The position numbers were made by a program, and so were the translations under genes. DNA of 64,000 bases from positions 39,652-103,651 of the forward strand of contig CACWSG010000007.1 in assembly GCA_902763535.1 (NCBI GenBank), in the 5' to 3' direction. Under the pieces are notes generated by a model that saw nothing but the letters and a program-made list of their open reading frames with translations, had not been told where the DNA came from and ran no database searches. The stretch's first letter is position 1; every line of letters starts with the position of its first letter. The stretch is from an uncultured Pseudomonadota bacterium. Its GTDB lineage: Bacteria > Pseudomonadota > Alphaproteobacteria > RF32 > CAG-239. Below, piece after piece: positions 25,184 to 34,540 of the stretch.

Positions 25184-25756
25184 TTACCTTGTATGTTTAG
25201 GTATTATTTTGTCAATATCAGGAATATAAGTGACATTACCTTGTCTATGCAGCTCTTTAATATGATTAAGTCTTTTTAGCAAATTGTCATGGTAATAATC
25301 AGCCAATTCCTTAGGCATATCAGTTCTTGTGAAAGAATATGGCTGTTCTGGTTTTTTCCAAGCATTTTCGTCTGTTGTTATTATGCCTTTGCATAATTTG
25401 TAAGGGTCATCGTTATCAATAATTTGGCCTGTAACTATGGTGTAAAGAGGCTTTGGTCTCCTTTGGCCGTATAATCTTGCTAACTCTCTTGATTCATTAT
25501 CAAATGACTTTGGAATGATCGGAAATTTTTCGGTATCAACACCGGCATCCTTTAGCTGAGGTAACATAGTCTTAGGATCCATAGAGTATATATAAACTGT
25601 TTCACCTTTATCATAAGCATCTAGCATGGCATCATATAATGGACGGTTAAATCCTCCAACGTCGCTACCAATCAATGTCCCCATGACATCTACAAGGTGT
25701 CCATCCAACAACCTGACATCAAAATTTGATGCTATAACGTCTTTCCAATTTTCCAT
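25184..25756 (-). CDS. HAD-like protein with altered motif I
   Basis: 190 residues. LVDVMGTLIG near residue 21 resembles HAD motif I (DxDGTL), but the second Asp is Met, and VYIYSMDP near 55 resembles motif II (hhhhS/T). Phosphatase activity normally needs both Asp, so this may be non-catalytic or another Rossmann-like protein. The C-terminal half has no recognised motif. Shine-Dalgarno AAGGA is well placed. It lies directly behind lepA with a promoter starting 4 bp after the lepA stop. Confidence 0.5.
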   Translation of the reverse strand: MENWKDVIASNFDVRLLDGHLVDVMGTLIGSDVGGFNRPLYDAMLDAYDKGETVYIYSMDPKTMLPQLKDAGVDTEKFPIIPKSFDNESRELARLYGQRRPKPLYTIVTGQIIDNDDPYKLCKGIITTDENAWKKPEQPYSFTRTDMPKELADYYHDNLLKRLNHIKELHRQGNVTYIPDIDKIIPKHTR

Positions 25757-25794
25757 TTTTTATTTTTCCTTCTTGTCATGTTTATAGAGGTATA

Positions 25795-25823
25795 TTTATA
25801 ACATAATTTTACTGGTTGTGCAA
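25795..25823 (-). promoter_or_regulatory. Promoter immediately downstream of lepA
   Basis: Minus-strand TTGCAC (25823-25818), 17-bp spacer, TATAAA (25800-25795). The -35 begins 4 bp past the lepA stop. It drives the HAD-like gene. Confidence 0.6.
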
Positions 25824-25826
25824 GTA

Positions 25827-27635
25827 TTATTCATCACCAATTCGCAAAGCCTCGATAAAGGCGGATTGCGGGACTTCCACTTTGCCGAATTGACGCATGC
25901 GCAGTTTGCCCTTTTTTTGCTTGTCCAATAGTTTGCGCTTGCGAGTTACATCGCCGCCATAGCATTTGGCGGTTACATCTTTGCGCAAGGCGGATATTGT
26001 TTCACGTGCTACCACGCGTCCGCCGATACAGGCTTGCAGAGGAATTTTAAATAAATGTCTCGGAATAAGGTCTTTTAATCTTTCACAAATTTGGCGTCCG
26101 CGTGCTTCAGCCTCGGTTTTGTGGCAGAGAAAAGCCAAAGCATCAACCGGCTCTTCATTAATCAGAATTTGCACTTTGACCAAATCGGAAGTTTGATAAT
26201 CAATCAATTCATAATCAAAGCTGGCATAACCGGAGGTAATTGATTTTAAGCGGTCATAAAAATCAAATACAATTTCATTCAGCGGAATCTTGTAAACCAC
26301 CATCGCGCGCGAGCCGACATAAGTTAGCTCAACTTGTTCACCTCTGCGTTCGGTGCAAAGTTTGATAACCGAACCCAAATATTCATCCGGTGTCATAATG
26401 GTTGCTTTGACCATAGGTTCTTCGATTGAGGCAATCTTGGTGGGATCAGGCATATCTGCCGGATTGTGCAAGGTGATTACATCGCCGTTGGTCATGTGAA
26501 TTTTATAGGCAACCGACGGTGCTGTGGTGATAAGGTCTAAATCAAATTCGCGTCCCAAACGTTCTTGAATAATCTCCATGTGGAGTAAACCTAAAAATCC
26601 GCAACGAAAACCCAAACCTAAGGCAGCGGAATTTTCGTTTTGATAATCAACGCTGGCATCATTGAGCTTCAGTTTGGCCAAAGCATCTTTTAGGGCGCCG
26701 TATTGGCTGGAATCTACCGGAAAAATTGAGCAGAATACCACCGGAACCGAGGGTTTGAAACCTTTTAGCGGCGCATCACAAGGCAATTTGTCATTGGTGA
26801 TGGTGTCGCCCACTTGGCAATCGCCCACACTTTTAATGCTCGCAGTAATAAAACCGACCTCGCCGGGGTAGAGTGCATCAACATCGGTCATCTTGGGCGA
26901 GAATACTCCCACTCTGTCCACCAAATAGGTGGCACCGTTCGACATCATACGAATTGGTGTTTTTTTACGCAACACACCATCATAGATACGCACCAAAATC
27001 ACCACGCCGAGATAACTGTCATACCAACTGTCAATCAACAGAGCTTTAAGCGGTTTGTTCTCATTGCCTTGAGGGGCAGGGAGTTTGGTGACAATTTCTT
27101 CTAACAAATTATCTATTCCCAATCCGGTTTTGCCTGAGGTTTCAACCGCGGCAGAGGTATCAAGTCCTATAACATCTTCAATTTGTTGTTTTACTTTTGC
27201 AACATCGGCCGATGGTAGATCAACTTTATTTAAGGCGGGGATAATCTCGTGATTATTGTCAATTGCCAAATAAACATTGGCCAAAGTTTGGGCTTCAACC
27301 CCTTGGGTGGCATCAACCACCAAAATTGAGCCCTCGCAAGAGGATAATGAGCGCGAAACTTCATATGAGAAATCGACATGTCCCGGAGTATCAATCAAAT
27401 TGAGCTGATAGGTTTTGCCGTCTTTGGCTTTATAGTTAAGACGCACGGTTTGCGCTTTGATGGTAATACCGCGCTCGCGCTCAATATCCATATTATCCAA
27501 AACCTGTTCGGTCATCTCGCGTTTATCCAACCCGCCGCAACGCTCAATCAAACGATCGGCAATCGTGGATTTGCCATGGTCAATATGGGCGATAATTGCA
27601 AAGTTGCGAATTAAATTTATATCATGACTACTCAA
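25827..27635 (-). CDS. lepA: Elongation factor 4 (LepA)
   Basis: Ribosome-associated GTPase that acts on stalled or misassembled ribosomes. 602 residues from TTG at 27635, chosen because GGAG lies 10 bp upstream and the usual N-terminus ([19 protein letters not shown]) follows; the open frame to 27812 would overlap the divergent GNAT gene. G1 [10 protein letters not shown]3 DTPGH and G4 NKVD are present. The C-terminus is [20 protein letters not shown]...GDE. Its 3' end is the apparent target for inserted cassettes. Confidence 0.96.
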   Translation of the reverse strand: MSSHDINLIRNFAIIAHIDHGKSTIADRLIERCGGLDKREMTEQVLDNMDIERERGITIKAQTVRLNYKAKDGKTYQLNLIDTPGHVDFSYEVSRSLSSCEGSILVVDATQGVEAQTLANVYLAIDNNHEIIPALNKVDLPSADVAKVKQQIEDVIGLDTSAAVETSGKTGLGIDNLLEEIVTKLPAPQGNENKPLKALLIDSWYDSYLGVVILVRIYDGVLRKKTPIRMMSNGATYLVDRVGVFSPKMTDVDALYPGEVGFITASIKSVGDCQVGDTITNDKLPCDAPLKGFKPSVPVVFCSIFPVDSSQYGALKDALAKLKLNDASVDYQNENSAALGLGFRCGFLGLLHMEIIQERLGREFDLDLITTAPSVAYKIHMTNGDVITLHNPADMPDPTKIASIEEPMVKATIMTPDEYLGSVIKLCTERRGEQVELTYVGSRAMVVYKIPLNEIVFDFYDRLKSITSGYASFDYELIDYQTSDLVKVQILINEEPVDALAFLCHKTEAEARGRQICERLKDLIPRHLFKIPLQACIGGRVVARETISALRKDVTAKCYGGDVTRKRKLLDKQKKGKLRMRQFGKVEVPQSAFIEALRIGDE

Positions 27636-27778
27636 TTTTTTATAACTCCATTTCAAAAACTTAAACCCACCATAACCGAAATAAAAAATTTCGCAAGTAT
27701 TTTTAGTTTGACTAACCATAATAAAAAGCGCATAATAAGATATTATCACAGCTATTATTGGGCAGGGAGGATAAACAA

Positions 27779-28216
27779 ATGAAAAAAATGATAGATATTG
27801 ATTTCGGCTCACATCGTTATGATGAACTGGTTGAATTGCGCTACAAAGTTTTGTTGGAACCTCTCGGCCTGAAATTTCTCGATTCTCACCGCGAACAAGA
27901 AGCCGGCTATTTACATATCGGCTGTATTGAAAACTTGGACGATAAATTAGTTGGCGGACTGATGATGATTCCTCTTGACGATAAAACTATTCGCCTGATG
28001 CAGGTTGCGGTTGATGGACGCTATCAAGGCGAGGGGGTGGGCAAAAAAATGATTGAATATGCTATCACAAGAGCTCGTGAAGCAGGATATTCCGTTATGA
28101 TAATGCACGCCATGCTCAATGTGGTTGGTTTTTATGAAAAACTCGGTTTCAAACAACATGGCGACATTTTTGAAGAAAACGGCGTGACTTTCGCCAAAAT
28201 GACCAAGAAAATTTAA
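27779..28216 (+). CDS. GNAT-family N-acetyltransferase
   Basis: 145 residues from the ATG at 27779, which has GGAGG 8 bp upstream. The acetyl-CoA-binding motif A reads [21 protein letters not shown] (residues about 75-95), followed by the motif B-like [18 protein letters not shown]. The acceptor is unknown; ElaA-like and amino-acid N-acetyltransferases are candidates. Divergent from lepA. Confidence 0.88.
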   Translation: MKKMIDIDFGSHRYDELVELRYKVLLEPLGLKFLDSHREQEAGYLHIGCIENLDDKLVGGLMMIPLDDKTIRLMQVAVDGRYQGEGVGKKMIEYAITRAREAGYSVMIMHAMLNVVGFYEKLGFKQHGDIFEENGVTFAKMTKKI

Positions 28217-28286
28217 ACTGGACAAAAACAAAAAATCATGTATCATAAGCATAATTCACTTATGTTTAATTTAATAATTATGTCTT

Positions 28287-28814
28287 ATGAAAATTTCAAT
28301 TGAAGGATGCCGTCGTCCCATGCGTTTTGCAGTATTTTCCGACGGGTTCAAGGTGTATAAAGTCACCGAAGAACAAGCTGCTCGGTTTGTCAAAGATGAT
28401 TTGCCCAAACTGACCGCCGAGCCTCTCAAAGAGAGAGAATGGTATCACGGGTACATCATCATGGACCTTGGTGATGGTCGTGTCGAGGTTGGTTATCTTC
28501 ATGGCGACTTATCCAAAGCCACCAAAGGTGACCACATCCCTCCTAAGTACTCCAATAAAGGATGTGCTTATGTTCCCTCAAGAGAATTCTACAAAGTGCA
28601 GACTTTTGCCGATTGCGATTTCAAGATTCCCTATGGAGGAAGCGACAAACAATGGTTCGTTGACAACCTCAAGGAAAAGCTGGTCAATATGCAGGCAAAT
28701 CCTGACTTGCACAAAATCTTTACCGGCTTTGAAGAGCAAGTCATGGACGACTTTTTCGGAAAAGGCAAATGGAAGAAGTTCTTTCTGTATGGTCGTGAAG
28801 ACCGTTCGTGGTAA
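28287..28814 (+). CDS. Hypothetical protein, paralogue of next gene
   Basis: 175 residues. Shares with the following 203-residue protein a pattern 'F..GFKVxK.....A.RF.K..L....PL..xExYxGYI.xDxGxGxxExxYLxGxLxKxT' over the first 80 residues. Mixed alpha/beta, soluble, no known motif. The start has no Shine-Dalgarno and codon use is more GC-balanced than neighbours. Possibly a new small family; function unknown. Confidence 0.65.
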   Translation: MKISIEGCRRPMRFAVFSDGFKVYKVTEEQAARFVKDDLPKLTAEPLKEREWYHGYIIMDLGDGRVEVGYLHGDLSKATKGDHIPPKYSNKGCAYVPSREFYKVQTFADCDFKIPYGGSDKQWFVDNLKEKLVNMQANPDLHKIFTGFEEQVMDDFFGKGKWKKFFLYGREDRSW

Positions 28815-28847
28815 AAAAAATGAAGTTTAACTTAAATTATTTGAACT

Positions 28848-29459
28848 ATGATTATCAATGTTGATGCGCTCAACCGAAAAATGGAGCTGCCGCAGTTTCG
28901 CGAAGGTTTCAAGGTTTGGAAAATATCCAAGGACGATGCGATGCGTTTCACCAAAGCGCAGGCCGAGAACCTCAAACAATATCCTCTGAGAATAGGGGAG
29001 CACTATATCGGCTACATTATGGTCGATCATGGTGAAGGGTGGATTGAGATTTGCTATCTTAACGGAGCACTGGTCAAGGTAACAAGAGCTAAAGACCTGA
29101 TTAACCCTCATTCCATCGTTCCCCCTAATATGAAGGAATTTGAGGAGATGGTGCGTTCCGGCCGCTTCTACAAAACGGTGGGAGGTGCCGGGACTTATTG
29201 CAAGAGGGTTATCATGCTCGCTGAGCAAGATTATGTTCCTTCTGTGAAGCACTATCAAGTAATCGGGTGGATTGATGAGAATCTTGATCCTGAGGAGATT
29301 GCCAAAAACTTGCGCGACCGCATGGTCGAGTCAGCGATATCGGAGAAAATAATCAATCTCTCCGATCGCGAGAAAGACATCCTCACTGACCATTTTGGCT
29401 TAGACTACTATAAGCTCTTTAAGCTTAGTGTCTGGGAAGATGCTCAGATGTATGGATAA
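28848..29459 (+). CDS. Hypothetical protein, paralogue of previous gene
   Basis: 203 residues. The N-terminal half aligns with the 175-residue neighbour (FREGFKVWKISKDDAMRFTK; GYIMVDHGEGWIEICYLNG). The C-terminal half is helical and charged and may be a different module. No Shine-Dalgarno; ATG follows an A/T-rich stretch. The tandem pair probably arose by duplication and divergence. Confidence 0.65.
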   Translation: MIINVDALNRKMELPQFREGFKVWKISKDDAMRFTKAQAENLKQYPLRIGEHYIGYIMVDHGEGWIEICYLNGALVKVTRAKDLINPHSIVPPNMKEFEEMVRSGRFYKTVGGAGTYCKRVIMLAEQDYVPSVKHYQVIGWIDENLDPEEIAKNLRDRMVESAISEKIINLSDREKDILTDHFGLDYYKLFKLSVWEDAQMYG

Positions 29460-29492
29460 TTAACAAATAGATATTCCTTGGTAATCATCTAC

Positions 29493-29522
29493 AATCCCCT
29501 TGGTTTAAATCAAGGGGATTTT
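29493..29522 (+). terminator. Intrinsic terminator after the paralogue pair
   Basis: AATCCCCTTG and CAAGGGGATT with an 8-nt loop, followed by TT and A/T sequence. Confidence 0.75.
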
Positions 29523-29639
29523 AAATTAAAAATTATCAAATGAAAACAGTTAAAAAAATGTAAATATTTTGTTGCAATTACTGATAATGATTATATTATA
29601 AACAGCGAATTGTCTTGACAAATTGGAAATAACTGTCTG

Positions 29640-32600
29640 ATGCTGAAAAAGACTTTGTTTTTTTTGTTGTCTTTTTTGCTGAGCCAAAGCATTGCTTGGG
29701 CCAGTATTGTCAGTATTAACAGCACCAAATATACCGCAACACGAAGTTATGGTATCAACAGTACCGACAACTCTGAAGAAACAACTATCCCCGGGGTAAT
29801 GGAAACATCGGGTGCTCAAACCGACGGTGCTTCCGGCGGCGAATATGCTAATGGCGGTGAAACGCCAGAGCCTGATGATCCGGAACCGGAAAACGATACT
29901 TATGGTCCTTGTTATTTCAATTGTTTGGATGTAGGGGCTGTTGATTGTGCATACACGGATATAGGCTCAATTACTGTTGATACTGATTCCTATTGCACTT
30001 GTCCCGACACCGGAGTCAATGTTTTGCTTTGCGATGATAGTGTTTTTGGCTCACCTGACACTGTTAATTATGCTTCTTATCCTCGCGGATTTGGCATGAG
30101 CAAAAATCAAAGCTTATCTTATGATTCAAGTACCGGACAATATCATCAGTATTTTTACTATCTGTCAAACTTGATTGTTGGAGATTTTTGCCCGGTCGTT
30201 ATTCAAGACAGTACTTCCGTTACGATATCTGCACTTTCAACAAGTTATTACAATAATGCCAAACCAATCAGTTGCTCAACTCCTTTATTTGGTTTGTCAT
30301 TAGTCAAAGATCCTTCCTATGGCATCCAAACTTGTCTTCCTCCTCAAGCTGCCAATAACACTCAGAATGTTTCAATTTGTGTATATGAGCCGACTAACAC
30401 TGATATTAATGATTATCGCAACAAAATTGATTATACCAGAACCGGCAATTATACAGGATTTGAAAATTGTTCCTCAAAAGTAAATAAGTTAACTTCTTCT
30501 GCTAATCGTTCGGTATATGCTATGAACAGCAGCAGTGATATTCCGAACAATGCTCAAGATTACTATTATTTGTATCAGCCTGATAGCTCATATAGTGTGG
30601 TTGGCGATTATTATGCTACGGAATGTTTTATTAATTGCGGTACTTCAGCAGCACCGATTATAGGTCAGAGTTATGATATTTCGCCTTATTGCCAAGGATA
30701 TTATTATTTGCAGGATTGCAATAACTTTATGAGCGAAGAAAGTAACAATTATTATCTCTCTAACACTTATAAAGAGTATATGAACGCCGTTGCGGAGCAC
30801 GCCTTCTCAGGAATGACTGAAATTTGTTATGACAGCAGTAATAATATCAAAATGTCTTTTGTACGTTGCGGTCTAAAGCATAGTGTTGACTCAACTCATG
30901 GTGTTTACAAAGAATCAGAATGTAATTTGGGTAATGGAACTTGTAATGGTGTAACCGGAGCATATACTTGTGATGGCGATAACTATTGTTCTAAGTGTAC
31001 TTGCAACAGCAATTTGGTTACTTTGGCGCAATGGTGTGCAGCATCAGGTATTACAACAAATTGTAATACCAATAACTATGTTCATTATGGCAATGTTTGT
31101 AACTATGACAGCGAATTAAAAGCCGAAAGATGGGTTTTGCAGTCTTGTTCCAGTGAAAATCAATACTTAGCCATAGCTGATACCGGATCGACCTATGCTC
31201 AGTTAAAGACCGGTTACGGAACCGGAATCAAAGCGGAATATTGCTATGACAACGGAGCTCTGAAATGGCAGGTTAGCTGTGACAGCGATTACAATATGTT
31301 GTGCTATCCGACAGCAACCTCAACCGAAGATTGGTGTATCCACGGACATAATGATGAAACAACCATGCGCAGCGAAGCGCAGTCGGCCAATCCCAGCAAA
31401 TATTGCCAAGTTAGCACTGTAAATCAAGGAGTTTGCGGCGCCAGTGTATTGCTCAGTGATGGTACTATCCTAACTCCGACTAACGATATTAAGATATATA
31501 AAGTATCCTCAGCTGATGAGTGTTATGCCAAATTTGGTAAAGCCGCCACGGCTCAGGTATGCAGTGCCACTGCCGACAGTAGTGATATAGACGGATTTAA
31601 TTGTTATTATGATTTGCGTGCTTTCAAATATTCAACCAATACGGCCAACGGAGCCAAATTGTGTGAAGTGCGTCATGATTTACGCGGTGATTATGTTTTG
31701 TACAACGGACAAAAGCGTTGGGCAGAGTGCAACTGTGTCGATTTGTACAAGTATTCAGTCTATAACTGCAGCGGCAGTACCGGTTCGGCTGTCTTAAGCG
31801 GTAATGCCTGCAAACAGGATTTATCCAATGTCAATTATTCGGCATCATTGATTGAAAAATGGCGCAGAGCAGGGTTGCCTTATGATGCTGCACATAACCA
31901 AATTACCATCAGTTCGGTTAATTTACATCCTTATTGTAAGTGCAAGCCGGGTATAAACTATACTTGTGATACTAATCCCGGTCGAATTGAGGGTGATCCC
32001 AGTGGCAATACTTGTACAGTTGACGGCAAGACTTATTATTCATCATGTATCTGTCATCCTGACGATTTGCCGGATAACTGGGCTGACAGTTATTTTGGTT
32101 GTCCATCGGGGTCAAAACCGACCGGAGTTTGGAAAGACAATGGTTGCGGACAAAAAATTTATCAGTGTTCCAGCACAATTACCTGTACTGATGAATATAC
32201 CGAAACTTGCGATGGTGTCGGCGAGGTCGGTGATGGGCAGGGTTGCCAAGATAATGAAGGAAATTATGTGCGTTGGAAGGCTTGCAAATGCAGTAGCGAG
32301 TATAGCTATGAATGTACCGAAAACAACGAAGGTGTCGGCGAGGCTTGTACAGCTGATGGCGGCGAAAAATATACGGCTTGCAGTTGTCCTTCTGAATATC
32401 AAGCTTGTGTTGCGCCTGCAGTTGTTGCCTCAGGTGCCACTGTTTGCATGATGATAAATATGAGCGGTCAAGCTCGAACAGAGTATTATTCAGCCTGTAC
32501 ATGTCCATCATCATACACCAGTTGCAGCACTGATGGACAAGAAGGTGATCCGTCTTATGCTACTTGTGTTTCCGGTGGCGTAACCTTATATGAAAGATGC

Positions 32601-33215
32601 AAATGTCCGGATAACTATGACAACTGCAATGATGCTACCAAATATCCTTTGGTTACCGTAATTCCTAATGCCTATACCGGTGTAACGACATCAGGTTACG
32701 GGTCTTGTAAAGTGCCTAATGTCGCATGGACGGAATATCGTTATCAAGCCTGTAAATGCAATGAAGAAAAATTTGTAGTATGCGAAGGCACAGGTGCGAC
32801 GCCTGTCGGTATATCGTGTCATACAGATTATGATTCCACTACCTTATGGACCGGATGTCAATGTGGCAGCGGTTATACCGATCAATGCTTGGCAACTGAA
32901 GGTAAAGTTGTTAATCCGAATTATGACTACGATTATTGTCAGATTGGTAATGGTGCCAAATATTATCAGGAATCAAGTTGCTTGTGTGGTGCCAGTGGTT
33001 GGATTGCCTGCACCGGTAACGGACAAAGCGGACTAAACAGTCCATGTCATATAACTGGCAGCGATGAGCCCAATAAATATAAGGGTTGTGGCTGTGAAAG
33101 CACCTATTCACACAAATGTGACGGTGCCGGCGAAGTACCACCGACTGATGCCAGCAAAATATGCATTACATCATCAGGTACCACTTTCTATTCAGAATGT
33201 GATAGTGCTGATTAA
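29640..33215 (+). CDS. Large Cys-rich repeat secreted/surface protein
   Basis: 1191 residues. The signal peptide (LFFLLSFLLSQSIAWA) ends near residue 22. A Ser/Thr/Gly-rich, acidic stretch (residues 35-85) follows, then Cys-dense sequence to the end. The last 400 residues are tandem modules of roughly 35-50 residues with a 'C-x-C-P...Y..C......G..x.C......Y..C-x-C' layout (CKC, CTC, CSC, CQC, CLC), looking like disulfide-stapled knots. No sortase, PEP-CTERM or barrel anchor is visible at the C-terminus. It probably needs periplasmic oxidation and isomerisation; a DsbD-like gene lies at 11566. An adhesin or surface-coat role is inference. Confidence 0.7.
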   Translation: MLKKTLFFLLSFLLSQSIAWASIVSINSTKYTATRSYGINSTDNSEETTIPGVMETSGAQTDGASGGEYANGGETPEPDDPEPENDTYGPCYFNCLDVGAVDCAYTDIGSITVDTDSYCTCPDTGVNVLLCDDSVFGSPDTVNYASYPRGFGMSKNQSLSYDSSTGQYHQYFYYLSNLIVGDFCPVVIQDSTSVTISALSTSYYNNAKPISCSTPLFGLSLVKDPSYGIQTCLPPQAANNTQNVSICVYEPTNTDINDYRNKIDYTRTGNYTGFENCSSKVNKLTSSANRSVYAMNSSSDIPNNAQDYYYLYQPDSSYSVVGDYYATECFINCGTSAAPIIGQSYDISPYCQGYYYLQDCNNFMSEESNNYYLSNTYKEYMNAVAEHAFSGMTEICYDSSNNIKMSFVRCGLKHSVDSTHGVYKESECNLGNGTCNGVTGAYTCDGDNYCSKCTCNSNLVTLAQWCAASGITTNCNTNNYVHYGNVCNYDSELKAERWVLQSCSSENQYLAIADTGSTYAQLKTGYGTGIKAEYCYDNGALKWQVSCDSDYNMLCYPTATSTEDWCIHGHNDETTMRSEAQSANPSKYCQVSTVNQGVCGASVLLSDGTILTPTNDIKIYKVSSADECYAKFGKAATAQVCSATADSSDIDGFNCYYDLRAFKYSTNTANGAKLCEVRHDLRGDYVLYNGQKRWAECNCVDLYKYSVYNCSGSTGSAVLSGNACKQDLSNVNYSASLIEKWRRAGLPYDAAHNQITISSVNLHPYCKCKPGINYTCDTNPGRIEGDPSGNTCTVDGKTYYSSCICHPDDLPDNWADSYFGCPSGSKPTGVWKDNGCGQKIYQCSSTITCTDEYTETCDGVGEVGDGQGCQDNEGNYVRWKACKCSSEYSYECTENNEGVGEACTADGGEKYTACSCPSEYQACVAPAVVASGATVCMMINMSGQARTEYYSACTCPSSYTSCSTDGQEGDPSYATCVSGGVTLYERCKCPDNYDNCNDATKYPLVTVIPNAYTGVTTSGYGSCKVPNVAWTEYRYQACKCNEEKFVVCEGTGATPVGISCHTDYDSTTLWTGCQCGSGYTDQCLATEGKVVNPNYDYDYCQIGNGAKYYQESSCLCGASGWIACTGNGQSGLNSPCHITGSDEPNKYKGCGCESTYSHKCDGAGEVPPTDASKICITSSGTTFYSECDSAD

Positions 33216-33246
33216 AAAATATTGATGATTGCTAAAAAATATATGA

Positions 33247-34158
33247 TTAATACAAAGCCTTGGGTTTAACAAAGCTTGGCATTTGTGATGTTTCATTGTT
33301 GGTCGATGATGGTGATGGAACATCAACATTGTTGTTTTTTTCAACCGCCTGACCGACTGCAATATATATATCTTTGGTGTTTTCTACCGGCTTATAAAAT
33401 TTTTCTATCGCAGGAATTTTTTCCCCTTTACCTAAAACCAAATAGCCCCCTTGAGGTTGGTGAGCGCATAGGCGTTCCAAAATTTTGTTTTGATGTTCAT
33501 CATCAAAATATCTTAATACATTGCGGCACATTACAACTTCAAATTTGGTCGAACCGGCAATATCATCAAGCATGTTATAGCGACGAAAATCAACCATTTT
33601 ACGCAAAAATTCTTTGGCTTGCCATTGTTCATTATTTTTATCAAAATATTGTAAAATATCACGCGCATTAAGTCCGGTTTGAATTTCAAAACTGTTATAA
33701 CTTCCTCTTTGTGCTTTGTTAATAGCAATGCTTGACATATCCGAACCGGTAATATTAATTTTCCAGCCGGAAAAATCTTTTTTACATTTGTCAAAGATAA
33801 TGGCAATACTGTAAGTTTCTTGCCCGCTGGAACATCCCAAACTCCATATATCAATTTCTTTTTTGGCGCGACATTTATCTTTTAATTGAGGCAGAATGAT
33901 ATTTTTGAAGTTGGCAAAAACTTCAGCATCACGAAAAAACATAGTATCAGAAAAAGTCAAAGCCTCAACAACCTGATTAATCAGATTACGATTGCCGAAT
34001 TTCAGCTCGTTTACCAAATCTTCAACCGAATTATAGTTTTTACTGCGAATAAAACCCGATATTTTCTTCTCAATAATAAAATACTGCTCTTCACTAAATT
34101 GCCATCCGGCATTCTCTTTCAACAATTCCAATAAAAACTCAAAATCCTTTTTCAACAT
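33247..34158 (-). CDS. cheR: CheR-type protein methyltransferase
   Basis: 303 residues. S-adenosylmethionine-dependent glutamate O-methyltransferase family. The N-terminal helical domain is followed by the SAM-binding domain with WSLGCSSGQETYSIAI near residues 104-119 and VMCRNVLRYFDDE near 210. A 40-residue polar tail follows. The start overlaps the receiver stop (TGATG). No methyl-accepting receptor or cheB is in view, so it may serve a non-chemotaxis pathway within this signalling operon. Confidence 0.9.
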   Translation of the reverse strand: MLKKDFEFLLELLKENAGWQFSEEQYFIIEKKISGFIRSKNYNSVEDLVNELKFGNRNLINQVVEALTFSDTMFFRDAEVFANFKNIILPQLKDKCRAKKEIDIWSLGCSSGQETYSIAIIFDKCKKDFSGWKINITGSDMSSIAINKAQRGSYNSFEIQTGLNARDILQYFDKNNEQWQAKEFLRKMVDFRRYNMLDDIAGSTKFEVVMCRNVLRYFDDEHQNKILERLCAHQPQGGYLVLGKGEKIPAIEKFYKPVENTKDIYIAVGQAVEKNNNVDVPSPSSTNNETSQMPSFVKPKALY

Positions 34159-34535
34159 CAGATTAATCCTTTTGCAATTAGTATAGCCATTTTCAATTTT
34201 GAAGCGATAATATCTTCATCAAACGGACGCATTATAAAATCATCTGCTCCGCTGTTTAAAGCTAAACTGATAATATTGTCATCTTTTGCATAAGCGCAAA
34301 ACATAAAAATCGGCTGTTTAACTTTTTTATCATGCCTGATACTATACAACACATCAATACCGTCAATCAAAGGCAGCTCCCAATCGCTGATTATCAGGTC
34401 AGGTTGAATATTCATATAGCTTTTTAATAATTCGTCGCCGTTTTCAGCTTCAGTGACATTATATCCAAAGTTGCTCATAATTTTGGAGAGTAACATTCGC
34501 ATAATTTTTGAATCATCGGCTATTATACAATCCAT
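34158..34535 (-). CDS. Single-domain response regulator (CheY-like)
   Basis: 125-residue receiver domain only. Acidic pair D7-D8 and phosphoacceptor D51 in ISDWELP are present. The conserved Lys near residue 105 is Arg (DFIMRPFDED), and the switch Ser/Thr position reads Cys/Ala (MFCAYA), so phosphorylation dynamics may differ. It lies between ChpT-like and CheR genes and probably receives phosphate from the ChpT-like protein. Confidence 0.9.
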   Translation of the reverse strand: MDCIIADDSKIMRMLLSKIMSNFGYNVTEAENGDELLKSYMNIQPDLIISDWELPLIDGIDVLYSIRHDKKVKQPIFMFCAYAKDDNIISLALNSGADDFIMRPFDEDIIASKLKMAILIAKGLI

Positions 34536-34540
34536 ATCAT

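Noticed and set aside
27636..27812. Longer lepA start
   Set aside because: The extra N-terminal residues are unlike any EF-4, overlap the divergent GNAT gene, and a TTG with GGAG at 27635 gives the standard length.
32112..32514. Minus-strand frames within the Cys-rich gene
   Set aside because: They are antisense shadows of the repeat region, with no ribosome-binding sites.
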